DNA from: an uncultured Eubacterium sp.
GTDB lineage: Bacteria > Bacillota > Clostridia > Oscillospirales > Acutalibacteraceae
NCBI RefSeq assembly: GCF_934525195.1
Contig: NZ_CAKSZA010000001.1
Span: 186,001-250,000, forward strand
DNA: 64,000 bases
Direction: 5' to 3'
Made by a program: the position numbers and the translations under genes. Of the stretch, positions 48,738 to 57,821 are shown one piece after another. The first letter of the stretch is position 1. Each line of letters starts with the position of its first letter. Below the pieces are notes generated by a model. The model saw only the letters and a program-made list of their open reading frames with translations, searched no databases and was not told the DNA's origin.

Positions 48738-50051
48738 TTACGATGTTTTATTATTTATTGTTTTGCCGTCTACATACTGTGTGCCCGGTTCAGGCTTTTT
48801 GCCCGATTTGGCGGCAACAAGTTCATCACAGGTTACAAACTGATAACCCTTTTTGAGAAGAACAGGAACCATTCGTTCAAACGCATCTGCGGTTGAGCCG
48901 TAGATTTCGTGCATGAGAATTATATCACCGTCCGATACATTCTTGATTACCGCATTGTAAACCTTATCGGCATTTCTGCTCTTCCAATCCTGAGTGTCGA
49001 GCGACCAATAATAAAGCGGCATTTTTTCCTGCTTACAGGTGTTGCGAATAAGCTCCGTTGTTATTCCGCCCGGAGAACGGAACGCAGTAGGACGAACTCC
49101 GCAAGCCTTTTCGATAGCATCGGACGCCTTGATAATATCATTTGGAGTGACATTTTTGCCGTAATGCTCGTGATTGTAGGTGTGGTTGGCGATTTGACAA
49201 CCGAGAGCCACCTTGCGCTTTACATTCTTTGTAAGATTTGAAGCATTTGAGCCGAGCATAAAGAATGTTGCCTTGATGTGATATTTTTCGATGACATCAA
49301 GGATTTTGTCCGAAGCTCCATTATAGCCCGGTCCGTCATCAAAGGTTACGGCGATCATAGGCTTTGTGGCATCAACAGCGGCAATTCCTGCTGCATCAAG
49401 CACCTTGGCATTTTTGATTTCGCTCCACTTGCCGTTGATTTTTTGCTCGTTGAAATAAACATAAGAGCGAACTCTGACATTGTATTCATCACCGACTGCA
49501 AGTTCCATAACATCAGTTGAGTCGGAATTAACATCCTTGACATTGATGCTTTGCTTGTCGCTGAAATCTTTTGACTTTGCATATTGAATTTCGTATCCGC
49601 CGCATTTTGGATTTGCCTGCCAGCTGATTTTGAGAGCATTTGCCTGAACAGCCTCAACCTCTGCAACCTGCTGTTTTGGATTTGTACAAGCAGAAATTTC
49701 CGTGAATTTTTCGCTTTCAACAAGCTTTTTGTTATTCTGCTTATAGGCTTTTACAACAAAAGTATATGCAGTGGAATCGCCAAGATTTTTGACTGTGCAA
49801 TCAAGCTTTTGCGGGTCTTTTACAGTCTTTACTTTTTTGAACTTTTCGCCGTCTTTCAGATAAACAAAATATCCGTCAGACGAGCCGACTCTTTTCCACG
49901 AAAGCTTTATCGAATTATCCGATGTGCCGACAACAACGGGCGATTTGACAGGTCCGATATTTTGCGATGAAACACCGCAAATTGCAATCAATCCGGCAAG
50001 CAAAATAACTGCCATAATAAACAATCCTGTCAATCTGATTTTTCTTGACAT
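48738..50051 (-). CDS. Membrane-anchored polysaccharide deacetylase with fibronectin type III-like repeats
   Basis: 437 aa. N-terminal signal anchor (about 7-27), two fibronectin III-like domains (about 35-125 and 128-220), then a NodB-type deacetylase: TFDDGPG (Asp238-239), NHTYNH (His290, His294), FRSPGG (325-329), YYWSLDTQDW and DIILMHE. This matches peptidoglycan or chitin-type deacetylases. GGAGG precedes ATG 50051. Likely acts on cell wall sugars outside the membrane. Confidence 0.9.
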   Translation of the reverse strand: MSRKIRLTGLFIMAVILLAGLIAICGVSSQNIGPVKSPVVVGTSDNSIKLSWKRVGSSDGYFVYLKDGEKFKKVKTVKDPQKLDCTVKNLGDSTAYTFVVKAYKQNNKKLVESEKFTEISACTNPKQQVAEVEAVQANALKISWQANPKCGGYEIQYAKSKDFSDKQSINVKDVNSDSTDVMELAVGDEYNVRVRSYVYFNEQKINGKWSEIKNAKVLDAAGIAAVDATKPMIAVTFDDGPGYNGASDKILDVIEKYHIKATFFMLGSNASNLTKNVKRKVALGCQIANHTYNHEHYGKNVTPNDIIKASDAIEKACGVRPTAFRSPGGITTELIRNTCKQEKMPLYYWSLDTQDWKSRNADKVYNAVIKNVSDGDIILMHEIYGSTADAFERMVPVLLKKGYQFVTCDELVAAKSGKKPEPGTQYVDGKTINNKTS

Positions 50052-50086
50052 AATTTCCTCCGAATTCTTTGTTTGTATTTGAAATT

Positions 50087-50115
50087 ATTATACAACAAAC
50101 AATTTTTTTATTCAA
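50087..50115 (-). promoter_or_regulatory. Sigma-A promoter for deacetylase gene
   Basis: Minus strand TTGAAT (50110-50115), 17 bases, TATAAT (50087-50092). Confidence 0.72.
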
Positions 50116-50200
50116 TAGAAAACACCAATTATCTATCAGTAAATTTTGGTATGGTAAATATAGTTAAAATTTATAAACATTGTTAAAGATTTATCATTAA

Positions 50201-50225
50201 TTTTGTACAAAAGCTGTGCTATTAT
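50201..50225 (+). promoter_or_regulatory. Possible promoter and palindrome ahead of the hydrogenase operon
   Basis: TGTGCTATTAT (extended -10, 50215-50225) has a weak -35. The 12-bp palindrome TTTTGTACAAAA (50201-50212) lies in the spacer region, a possible regulator site. Nothing else is evident in 50116-50322. Confidence 0.4.
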
Positions 50226-50322
50226 TTATGCGATTATGCGATATATATTTATACCTATTAAATTAATTAAATTAAACAAACGAGAATTTTGATAAACTCT
50301 CATAAGAAAAAGGGGCTACTAA

Positions 50323-52302
50323 ATGGAAATTATGATTGCATTCCTTGTCGGCTTTCCGTTCATCAGTGCATTGTTGCACGGAATTGTGAAAGACAACAAG
50401 ACAAGAAAAATCATAACCTACACATCGGCAGGTCTGATTATATTTACTGCTCTCATGTTTACAGTAATATATTACACAAATGGCGGCGGATATATTACAT
50501 TCAACGAGGATATTCTCATAGGCAAACTACCGTTTGTTTAGATTATCGATTATCTGATGGTTGCAGGTGAAGTATTCTTGGTTGTGTTAATCACCGTGCT
50601 GTCAATTAAGTACAAAAAATACTATGCGGCAGTTTTGTCAATAGCACAAACAGCGCTTGAATTTTGATATGAATTTTCGGGCGTAAAACAAAAAAACCAA
50701 ATTTCTAATTTTTATTGCGACCAGCTCACAATAATTATGATTTTGATAATTGCTGTTGTCGGCACATTTATCACAATTTATGCCTGCGGATATATGGATG
50801 ACTATCATCACCACCATGGCAACGAAGTTAAAGACAGACGAGGCTTTTTCTTTGCAATTATGTATGTGTTCATCGGTGCAATGTTTGGTCTTGTGCTCTC
50901 TAACAACCTCATTTGGCTCTATTTCTTCTGGGAAGTTACAAGTGTTTGCTCATTCCTCCTCATCGGCTACACAAGAAGTGCGGAGGCAATCACAAATTGT
51001 TTCAAAGCTTTGTGGATGAATCTCCTTGGCGGTCTCGGAATGGCGGTTGGCATCGTTATGCTCGGTGTTAATCATTCCGTTACAAGTTTGCAAGGTATAC
51101 TTGAGCAAAACAAATCACTAATAGTATTGCCTATAATTTGCCTTTCATTCGGCGCTCTTACAAAGAGTGCACAGCTTCCGTTTTCAAAATGGTTGCTTGG
51201 CGCTATGGTTGCACCTACACCGTCATCGGCACTTTTGCACAGTGCAACAATGGTCAAGGCAGGCGTTTATCTTTTAATCAGAATGGCTCCGGCAATGAGC
51301 GGAGAATTCAGCGGATATATGGTCGGTCTTGTCGGAGGTCTTACTTTCCTTGCTATGTCTATGCTCGCAATCACGGCATATGACGGCAAAAAGGTTTTGG
51401 CATATTCAACGCTTTCCAACCTCGGACTCATCACAGCTTGTGCAGGTATCGGAACAGAGGAAACCGTTTGGGCGGCAATCTTCCTTGTAATTTTCCACGC
51501 CGTTTCAAAATCACTCTTGTTCCAAACAGTCGGTTCAATCGAACACCAAACAGGTTCAAGAGATATAGAAACCATGCACGGCTTGGTAAGAAGATACCCA
51601 TACCTCACTTGGACACTTGTTGTGGGAATTGCAGGTATGTTCCTTGCTCCGTTTGGAATGCTTGTTTCAAAATGGGCAGCACTCAAGGCATTTGTTGACA
51701 CAGGTCTTGCAAGCGGCAACACTCTTGAAATCATTGTTTCCACCATTCTTGTGCTCTGCATTTGCTTCGGCTCGGCAACAACACTGTTTTATTGGTCAAA
51801 ATGGCTTGCAACCGTTCTTTCGTCAAATCCATCAGACAAAAGGCGCAAAAACACAATTTCCATCAATCAATGGGCATCTCTTTTCACCCACGGCGGACTT
51901 ATGATTCTCATTGTATTTGTATTCCCTCTTATCTCAAAATATGTTGTTAAACCATACACCGCAAAAGTATTCCACAACGATTACGCAGTTATTTCATATG
52001 AAAATATCGTGCTCACAATCCTTATGGTTATATTTATCTTTGTAATTCCGATTGCAAACTACTTCCTTATTGCAAAGAACAGACCGTTCCCTAAGGCAGA
52101 AAGATATTTCAACGGTGTGGGCACTCCTGACCAAGTCGGCTTTGTTGACTCCTTCGGCGAGGAAAAAAAGGAATTCTTGACCAACTGGTATATGGAGGAC
52201 ATCTTTGGTGAAAGCCATATGTACAAGCCAAGCGTTTATACATCAATTTTCTTAATTGTGGCATTTACCGTTGCCGCAATAGTTTCGGGAGGTGCTTACT
52301 GA
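50323..52302 (+). pseudogene. echA: EchA-like hydrogenase membrane subunit with two in-frame stop codons
   Basis: Read as one frame, this is a 659-residue NuoL/EchA-type proton-pumping subunit (family length 620-660). Codon 73 is TAG (50539-50541) and codon 115 is TGA (50665-50667). Both flanks are good family sequence: MEIMIAFLVGFPFISALLHG before, IIDYLMVAGEVFLVVLITVLS between, and YMDDYHHHHGNEVKDRRGFFF after. No frameshift is needed. AAGGGG serves the first ATG (50323), while the next possible start, ATG 50737, has no ribosome binding site. So either the gene is inactivated by two nonsense changes, or both stops are recoded, or these are sequence errors. Both could arise from TGG (Trp) codons. 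Confidence 0.8.
50737..52302 (+). CDS. EchA-like distal open frame (521 codons)
   Basis: The intact 3' three-quarters of echA: conserved transmembrane core with YFFWEVTSVCSFLLIGYT, SAQLPFSKWLLGAMVAPTPSSALLHSATMVKAG and FHAVSKSLLFQTVGSIEH, the proton-channel signatures of NuoL/MrpA proteins. It lacks the first helices and has no Shine-Dalgarno sequence. The stop overlaps echB's ATG (TGATG). If translated alone it would be N-terminally truncated. Confidence 0.6.
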   Translation: MILIIAVVGTFITIYACGYMDDYHHHHGNEVKDRRGFFFAIMYVFIGAMFGLVLSNNLIWLYFFWEVTSVCSFLLIGYTRSAEAITNCFKALWMNLLGGLGMAVGIVMLGVNHSVTSLQGILEQNKSLIVLPIICLSFGALTKSAQLPFSKWLLGAMVAPTPSSALLHSATMVKAGVYLLIRMAPAMSGEFSGYMVGLVGGLTFLAMSMLAITAYDGKKVLAYSTLSNLGLITACAGIGTEETVWAAIFLVIFHAVSKSLLFQTVGSIEHQTGSRDIETMHGLVRRYPYLTWTLVVGIAGMFLAPFGMLVSKWAALKAFVDTGLASGNTLEIIVSTILVLCICFGSATTLFYWSKWLATVLSSNPSDKRRKNTISINQWASLFTHGGLMILIVFVFPLISKYVVKPYTAKVFHNDYAVISYENIVLTILMVIFIFVIPIANYFLIAKNRPFPKAERYFNGVGTPDQVGFVDSFGEEKKEFLTNWYMEDIFGESHMYKPSVYTSIFLIVAFTVAAIVSGGAY

Positions 52303-53195
52303 TGAAAGACCTCATTTTATCAATAATCAGCGCCGTGCTGTATTTTGTGCTCGCTCCGTTTTTGGGTGCGTTGCTTGCCGGCGTTGACAGAAAAATCACC
52401 GCAAGAATGCAAGGCAGACAAGGTCCGCCCATTCTTCAGCCGCTTTACGATGTGGCAAAGCTTTTGAAAAAGCAAACAAAGATCATCAACCGAGTTCAAA
52501 TGTTGTACTTGCTTACATTCCTGTTTTTCATCATCATAACAGGCTTGTTTTTCTTCGCAGGCTACGACATTATGCTTGTTCTCTTTACACTCACAACCGC
52601 AAACATTTTCCTTGTAATCGCTGCATCAAGCGGTCACTCGCCGTATGCGTTTATGGGTGCAAGCAGAGAACTTGTGCAGATGCTTGCATATGAGCCTATG
52701 GTGCTTATTGCGGCAATCGGATTTTATATTGTTTCGGGCAGTTTCAGAGTTTCTGCAATTGCAACCCACGACAGTCTGCCTGCAATAGTGCTTTTGCCGG
52801 GAATCTTCCTTGGATTTGTATTCATTCTCACAATCAAATTGAGAAAGCACCCGTTCGACATTTCAACCTCTCACCACGCACATCAGGAAATGGTAAAAGG
52901 TATCACAACCGAATTCAACGGTCAGATGTTTGCGATTGTTGAAATTTCGCACTGGTATGAAAACATCTTTCTTTTGGGACTTTTATCATTGTTCTTCCTC
53001 AATTCAAATTGGTGGAGCGTTTTGCTTGCAATAGTTTGCATTTCTGTTTGCTATTTGTTTGAAATCCTTGTTGACAACACAAACGCAAGATTCAAGTGGA
53101 AACAAATGCTTGACAACACATGGGTTGTCACCGCAGTTTTGGGCGCTCTCAATCTCATTGTAATTGAAGTTCTCAAGGGCAAGGGGGTAATATAA
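52302..53195 (+). CDS. echB: Energy-converting hydrogenase subunit B (NuoH-like)
   Basis: 297 aa membrane subunit anchoring the catalytic module, related to NuoH. The quinone-site-like loop KLRKHPFDISTSHHAHQEMVKG and DRKITARMQGRQGPP are characteristic of EchB/HycD. About eight membrane helices. The start overlaps echA's stop. Intact. Confidence 0.93.
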   Translation: MKDLILSIISAVLYFVLAPFLGALLAGVDRKITARMQGRQGPPILQPLYDVAKLLKKQTKIINRVQMLYLLTFLFFIIITGLFFFAGYDIMLVLFTLTTANIFLVIAASSGHSPYAFMGASRELVQMLAYEPMVLIAAIGFYIVSGSFRVSAIATHDSLPAIVLLPGIFLGFVFILTIKLRKHPFDISTSHHAHQEMVKGITTEFNGQMFAIVEISHWYENIFLLGLLSLFFLNSNWWSVLLAIVCISVCYLFEILVDNTNARFKWKQMLDNTWVVTAVLGALNLIVIEVLKGKGVI

Positions 53196-53660
53196 ATGGC
53201 AGATATAACAAAATCACCGTGGATTATGCACTATGACGGAAGCTCGTGCAACGGATGTGACATCGAGGTTCTTGCGTGCCTAACTCCATTATATGACATA
53301 GAACGCTTTGGTATTATCAACACAGGAAATCCGAAGCATGCAGATATTTTGCTTATCACAGGCTCAATCAACTCACAAAACGAAAGCGTTGTTAAGCAGA
53401 TATACGAACAAATGACAGAACCAAAGGTTGTGTGCGCAATCGGAATTTGTGCCTGCAACGGCGGAGTTTTCAAGGACTGCTACAATGTTTTGGGCGGTGT
53501 TGACAAGGCTATTCCTGTTGACATTTATGTTCCCGGCTGTGCGGCAAGACCGCAATCCATCATTGACGGCGTTGTGAAATCACTTGACTTGCTCAAAGAA
53601 AAGAGTGAAAAGCTCAGCGAAAAAAGAAAACAAGCAAAGGAGGCACTCAAAGGTGAATAA
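53196..53660 (+). CDS. echC: Hydrogenase small subunit C (NuoB-like)
   Basis: 154 aa electron-transfer subunit with the four Cys of the proximal [4Fe-4S] cluster: SCNGC (18, 21), GICACNGG (85) and VPGCAARP (115). Passes electrons to the NiFe site in EchE. Directly abuts echB. Intact. Confidence 0.93.
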   Translation: MADITKSPWIMHYDGSSCNGCDIEVLACLTPLYDIERFGIINTGNPKHADILLITGSINSQNESVVKQIYEQMTEPKVVCAIGICACNGGVFKDCYNVLGGVDKAIPVDIYVPGCAARPQSIIDGVVKSLDLLKEKSEKLSEKRKQAKEALKGE

Positions 53661-54039
53661 CTACAATAATTTTGCAATCACAAAGGTCACCAAAGATGAA
53701 CTTTACGACATTATGCAAAAGAAATATGAGGACGGCTACCGTCTTTCACAGATTTGTTCAACAGCCTTTGAGGGCTACAACGAAGTTATCTACTCCGTCA
53801 ACAAGGACTATCTTATGGAAAACTACAAGATTGACTTGCCGATAGACGAGGAAATCAAAAGTTTTTCGGACATCTTCCCTGCCGCAACCCTCTATGAAAA
53901 CGAAATCAAAGAGCTTTGGGGTGTCAAGGTTGTCGGTATGAACATCGACTACCACAACAAGTTTTACAGAATAAAAGAAGAAACACCGTTCAAAAAGCAA
54001 ATCACGGTTATAAAAAAGGAGGACAAAAAGGATGAGTAA
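53653..54039 (+). CDS. echD: Hydrogenase subunit D (NuoC-like)
   Basis: 128 aa homologue of the 30-kDa NuoC subunit (YRLSQICSTAFEGYNEVIYSV, FSDIFPAATLYENEIKELWGVKVVG). The start is GTG 53653, overlapping the echC stop, set by AAGGAGG nine bases upstream; an earlier in-frame ATG lies inside echC and is rejected. Intact. Confidence 0.88.
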   Translation: MNNYNNFAITKVTKDELYDIMQKKYEDGYRLSQICSTAFEGYNEVIYSVNKDYLMENYKIDLPIDEEIKSFSDIFPAATLYENEIKELWGVKVVGMNIDYHNKFYRIKEETPFKKQITVIKKEDKKDE

Positions 54040-55111
54040 GCAATCAATTGTTCCTTTCGGCCCTCAACACCCTGTTTTGCCCGAACCTATACACATTGAC
54101 CTTGTGTTGGAGGACGAAAAAGTTATCGAAGCAATACCGTCAATCGGCTTTGTTCACAGAGGGCTTGAACAGCTTGCGGAAAAGCGAGATTTCAACGACT
54201 ATCAATATGTTGTTGAAAGAACCTGCGGCATTTGTTCGTTCGGTCACGGACTCGGCTACTGCGAAGCACTCGAAGCAATATTCAACGCCGAAGTGCCTGA
54301 AAGAGCAAAATTTCTCCGTACATTTTGGTTTGAAATGAGCCGTATTCATTCTCACCTTTTGTGGCTCGGACTTCTTGCCGACGCATTCGGATTTGACGCA
54401 TTGTTTATGCAAGCGTGGAGAATGAGAGAAAAAGTGCTTGATATGTTTGAAGAATCGACAGGCGGTCGTGTTATATTTTCGGTCAACAAAATCGGCGGTG
54501 TACTCAAAGATATGGACAGCAGTATGATTAACGGCTTTGTTGACATATTGAACGGAATGGAAAAAGACATCAGAAAAATGACAAATGTTTTTCTCAACGA
54601 CTATTCTGTTCAAAAAAGGCTCAAGGGTGTCGGCATTCTCACAAAAGAGGACGCACACAGACTGAGTGCCGCAGGCGCTATGGCAAGAGCCAGCGGAATT
54701 GAAATTGATATGAGAAAGACAGGCTACGAAGCATACGACAAAATTGATTTTGACATCATCACATCAAACGACTGTGACGGCTATGCAAGATGCGCTGTAA
54801 GAATCGGTGAAATCTTCCAATCAATCGAAATCATCCGCCAATGTGCACAAAAGATGCCACAGGGCGCTATATGTAATCCACAAAAGGGCAACCCAAACGG
54901 CGAAGCATTTGTAAGAATTGAACAGCCTCGTGGCGAAGCAATTTACTACGCAAAGGCAAACGGAACGAAATTCCTTGAAAGATTCAGAATCCGTACTCCT
55001 ACCTTTACAAACATTCAATCACTCATTCATATTTTGCCGGGCAGCGAGTTTGCCGATGTGCCAATTCAAGTGCTCACAATCGACCCGTGCATAAGCTGTA
55101 CGGAAAGATAA
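54032..55111 (+). CDS. echE: Hydrogenase large subunit E, NiFe catalytic (NuoD-like)
   Basis: 359 aa carrying the NiFe site: N-terminal RTCGICSFGH (Cys65, Cys68) and C-terminal DPCISCTER (Cys353, Cys356). The protein ends three residues after the last Cys, so there is no cleavable C-terminal extension, a state seen in some group 4 hydrogenases such as CooH. That fits the absence of a maturation protease gene. The motifs place it in group 4 (Ech/CODH-linked type), H2-evolving with ferredoxin. ATG 54032 overlaps echD. Confidence 0.95.
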   Translation: MSKQSIVPFGPQHPVLPEPIHIDLVLEDEKVIEAIPSIGFVHRGLEQLAEKRDFNDYQYVVERTCGICSFGHGLGYCEALEAIFNAEVPERAKFLRTFWFEMSRIHSHLLWLGLLADAFGFDALFMQAWRMREKVLDMFEESTGGRVIFSVNKIGGVLKDMDSSMINGFVDILNGMEKDIRKMTNVFLNDYSVQKRLKGVGILTKEDAHRLSAAGAMARASGIEIDMRKTGYEAYDKIDFDIITSNDCDGYARCAVRIGEIFQSIEIIRQCAQKMPQGAICNPQKGNPNGEAFVRIEQPRGEAIYYAKANGTKFLERFRIRTPTFTNIQSLIHILPGSEFADVPIQVLTIDPCISCTER

Positions 55112-55124
55112 GGAGGAGTAAGAA

Positions 55125-55748
55125 ATGAAGCTTATGGATTTTACCGGCTTTGCTCTGAAAAACCTTTTTTCCAAGCCGGCAACAAAGAATTATCCTGCCG
55201 AACCTGCGGTTTATCCGGAGCGTTCAAGGGGTCACATTGAAATTGATATAGACAACTGTATTATGTGCGGAATGTGCCAAAGAAAGTGCCCGTCGGGCGC
55301 AATCAAGGTTGACCGTGCAACAAGAACCTGGTCGATTGAAAGAATGGGTTGTGTGCAATGCGAAAACTGTGTTTCGGGCTGTCCGAAAAAGTGCCTGCAC
55401 ATCAAACCCGGCTACACAGAGCCAAGCAGAACTAAGACGGTTGACTCATATTCTCAGCCAATCCCGGAACCGCCAAAGGCAGAAAAAGCCGAAGCAAATG
55501 ACTCACCTGCTTTGACATCGGGCAAGATTGAAAACGATATGAGCAAATGTATTCTTTGCGGACTTTGTGCAAGGAAGTGCCCGTCAAACGCCATTACAGT
55601 TGACAGAAACGAAAAAACTTGGAGCATCAACCGTGACGAATGTGTGCAATGCGGTGCATGCATTGACGCCTGCTTGAAATTCCACAGCTTGAGCTACACA
55701 AAAGATGACGGCGAAAGCGGACAAGTAACCTACAAAAAGGAAGCGTAA
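55125..55748 (+). CDS. echF: Hydrogenase polyferredoxin subunit F, duplicated
   Basis: 207 aa with four [4Fe-4S] motifs in two matching halves: CIMCGMCQRKCP (45-56) with CVQCENCVSGCP (76-87), and CILCGLCARKCP (142-153) with CVQCGACIDAC (173-183). EchF in model systems has only two clusters, so this looks like a tandem internal duplication joined by a Pro/Glu/Ala linker. It would pass electrons from soluble ferredoxin to EchC. GGAGGAG precedes ATG 55125. Its TAA stop is in the same frame as hypF. Confidence 0.92.
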   Translation: MKLMDFTGFALKNLFSKPATKNYPAEPAVYPERSRGHIEIDIDNCIMCGMCQRKCPSGAIKVDRATRTWSIERMGCVQCENCVSGCPKKCLHIKPGYTEPSRTKTVDSYSQPIPEPPKAEKAEANDSPALTSGKIENDMSKCILCGLCARKCPSNAITVDRNEKTWSINRDECVQCGACIDACLKFHSLSYTKDDGESGQVTYKKEA

Positions 55749-55751
55749 AGC

Positions 55752-57818
55752 ATTACTAAAAAATACACCTTTTCAGGTATTGTTCAGGGTATCGGATTTC
55801 GCCCCACAGCCCTGAGGCTCGCACAAGAGCTTGACATAAAAGGCGAAGTAAAAAACACAGGCGGTAATGTTGAAATTATCGCACAGGCAGAAAATGAGGC
55901 GTTGGAGGAATTTATCCGACGCCTTATCGGCTTGTTCAGCATAAAATCATTCAATCAAGAAATTTCGGAAAACAAAGACTACACTCAATTCAAAATCATT
56001 CATTCCACCAACGACAACGACATTCCGTTCATCACTCCCGATTTGGCAACCTGCCCGAATTGCGAGCGAGAACTAAAAGACGAAAACAACCGCAGATACA
56101 ACCATCCGTTCATCAGCTGTATCAACTGCGGAGCAAGATATACAATAATCAACACTCTGCCGTATGACAGAGAAAACATCACAATGAGCGTGTTCCCCCT
56201 TTGTGACGAATGTCAAAAGGAATACACGACACCGCAGAATATCAGGTGTCACGCACAAACCATTGCGTGCAACAACTGCGGTCCTACAACAAACATCACA
56301 ATCGACAAAGCTGTGCAAACGCTGAAAAACGGCGAAATCCTTGCAATAAAAGACATCGGAGGCTATCACCTATCGTGCTTATGCGAAACAGAATGTGCAA
56401 CAAACCTCCGTGAAATCAAAGGCAGAGAAACAAAACCGTTTGCAATTATGTTCAAGAACATTGACGAAATTGCAAAACACTGCGAAATCTCCGACAAGGA
56501 GCAAGAGTTACTGCTCTCCCCTGCACGACCGATAGTTTTGCTAAAAGCGAAAAAAGAATTCCCTATCGGAGTGTGTGACGGTTCGGACTGCATAGGTGCA
56601 TTTTTGCCGTGCAATCCGATACAAATCCTCATACTCGACAAAGTTTCGCCTCTCATAATGACGAGTGCAAACCTATCGAGCGAGCCGATAATAATTGACG
56701 ATGAGGAAATAAAAAAATTCGGTGTGAAAATTCTATCTCACAACCGAGAAATACTCACGCCTCTTGACGACAGCGTGGTGCAAATCAACGCAGGAGAGGT
56801 GCAGTTCATCCGCCGTGCAAGAGGATATGTTCCGCTTGCAATTGATGTTGGAATAAAGGCAAAAAGCAACATTCTTGCCCTTGGCGGTGACCTAAAAAGC
56901 AGTTTTGCAATTATGCACGGTAACTATGTTTATCCGTCGCAATACTTCGGCGATTTGGAAGATGCAAAATGTTTTGAAGCATACAAAAGCAACATTGACC
57001 GTTTTTGCAAACTCCACAGCTTTACACCCGAAAAAACCGTTTGCGATATGCACCCTTTATATTATTCATCAACGGCAATGCAATCAAACGACGAATATCA
57101 GCACCATTTGGCACACGCATACAGCGTTATTGCAGAGCACCGACTAAAAGGCGATGTGTTGAGCTTTGTTTTTGACGGCACAGGCTACGGCACAGACGGT
57201 GCTATTTGGGGCGGTGAGGTGTTTTTCAACAGAAAAAGAATTGAGCACCTTGAATACACAAAAATGCTTGCAAGTGACGAGGTTTCAAAAAACGCAGACA
57301 TCTGCCTTGCCTGCTATGACGGAAGCAATCCGCTTGTCAAAAGTGCGATTGAACACAACATAAACACCGTCAATTCATCAAGTATGGGCAGACTGTTTGA
57401 TGCTGTTGCATCGGCACTTGACATTTGCCACTACAACACCTATGAGGGCGAATGTGCAATAGCGCTTGAACACACGGCACGAAAGGCAAGCAAGGCTTTT
57501 GAGCTGACCCCTACCCTGTCACCGAAAGCCATAATTGAAGAAATCAAAAACGCAAACGCACCAAAGGAAGAAATTGCACTCGGATTTCATCACATGCTTG
57601 CAAGGTTGATAGTGAACATTGCGAAGAAGTACAACGCAAATCAAGTCACGCTCAGCGGAGGCTGTTTCAACAACAGAATTTTAACTAAAAAAGCATTTGA
57701 ACTGCTAAATCAAAACGACATAAAAGTATACATAAACAACAAAGTGCCGTCAGGCGACCAAGGGCTTTGCCTCGGTCAAGCATATTTGACAGCACTTGAC
57801 GAACAGAAAGAGGTGTAA
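55752..57818 (+). CDS. hypF: Carbamoyltransferase HypF with non-standard start
   Basis: 688 aa if read from ATT 55752. HypF makes the thiocarbamate on HypE that becomes the CN ligands. Present in order: acylphosphatase domain (FSGIVQGIGFRPTALRL), zinc-finger pairs (CPNCERELKD, CINCGARYT, CDECQKEY, CNNCG), YrdC-like domain and Kae1-like domain (HHLAHAYSVIAEH, FDGTGYGTDGAIWGGEVF). No ATG, GTG or TTG lies before or within the acylphosphatase domain. The first standard codon is TTG 55902, which would delete most of it. ATT 55752 has AAGGA nine bases upstream. An AUU start or a damaged start codon is implied. Confidence 0.85.
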   Translation: MTKKYTFSGIVQGIGFRPTALRLAQELDIKGEVKNTGGNVEIIAQAENEALEEFIRRLIGLFSIKSFNQEISENKDYTQFKIIHSTNDNDIPFITPDLATCPNCERELKDENNRRYNHPFISCINCGARYTIINTLPYDRENITMSVFPLCDECQKEYTTPQNIRCHAQTIACNNCGPTTNITIDKAVQTLKNGEILAIKDIGGYHLSCLCETECATNLREIKGRETKPFAIMFKNIDEIAKHCEISDKEQELLLSPARPIVLLKAKKEFPIGVCDGSDCIGAFLPCNPIQILILDKVSPLIMTSANLSSEPIIIDDEEIKKFGVKILSHNREILTPLDDSVVQINAGEVQFIRRARGYVPLAIDVGIKAKSNILALGGDLKSSFAIMHGNYVYPSQYFGDLEDAKCFEAYKSNIDRFCKLHSFTPEKTVCDMHPLYYSSTAMQSNDEYQHHLAHAYSVIAEHRLKGDVLSFVFDGTGYGTDGAIWGGEVFFNRKRIEHLEYTKMLASDEVSKNADICLACYDGSNPLVKSAIEHNINTVNSSSMGRLFDAVASALDICHYNTYEGECAIALEHTARKASKAFELTPTLSPKAIIEEIKNANAPKEEIALGFHHMLARLIVNIAKKYNANQVTLSGGCFNNRILTKKAFELLNQNDIKVYINNKVPSGDQGLCLGQAYLTALDEQKEV

Positions 57819-57821
57819 GCT

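Noticed and set aside
50665..50667. TGA in echA as a selenocysteine codon
   Set aside because: No stem-loop of the bacterial SECIS type follows within 40 bases, the position is in a membrane linker and not a catalytic site, and a second stop (TAG) in the same gene would remain unexplained.
55902..57818. hypF starting at TTG 55902
   Set aside because: It would remove most of the acylphosphatase domain (FSGIVQGIGFRP), which is encoded in the same open frame directly upstream; no ribosome binding site precedes the TTG.
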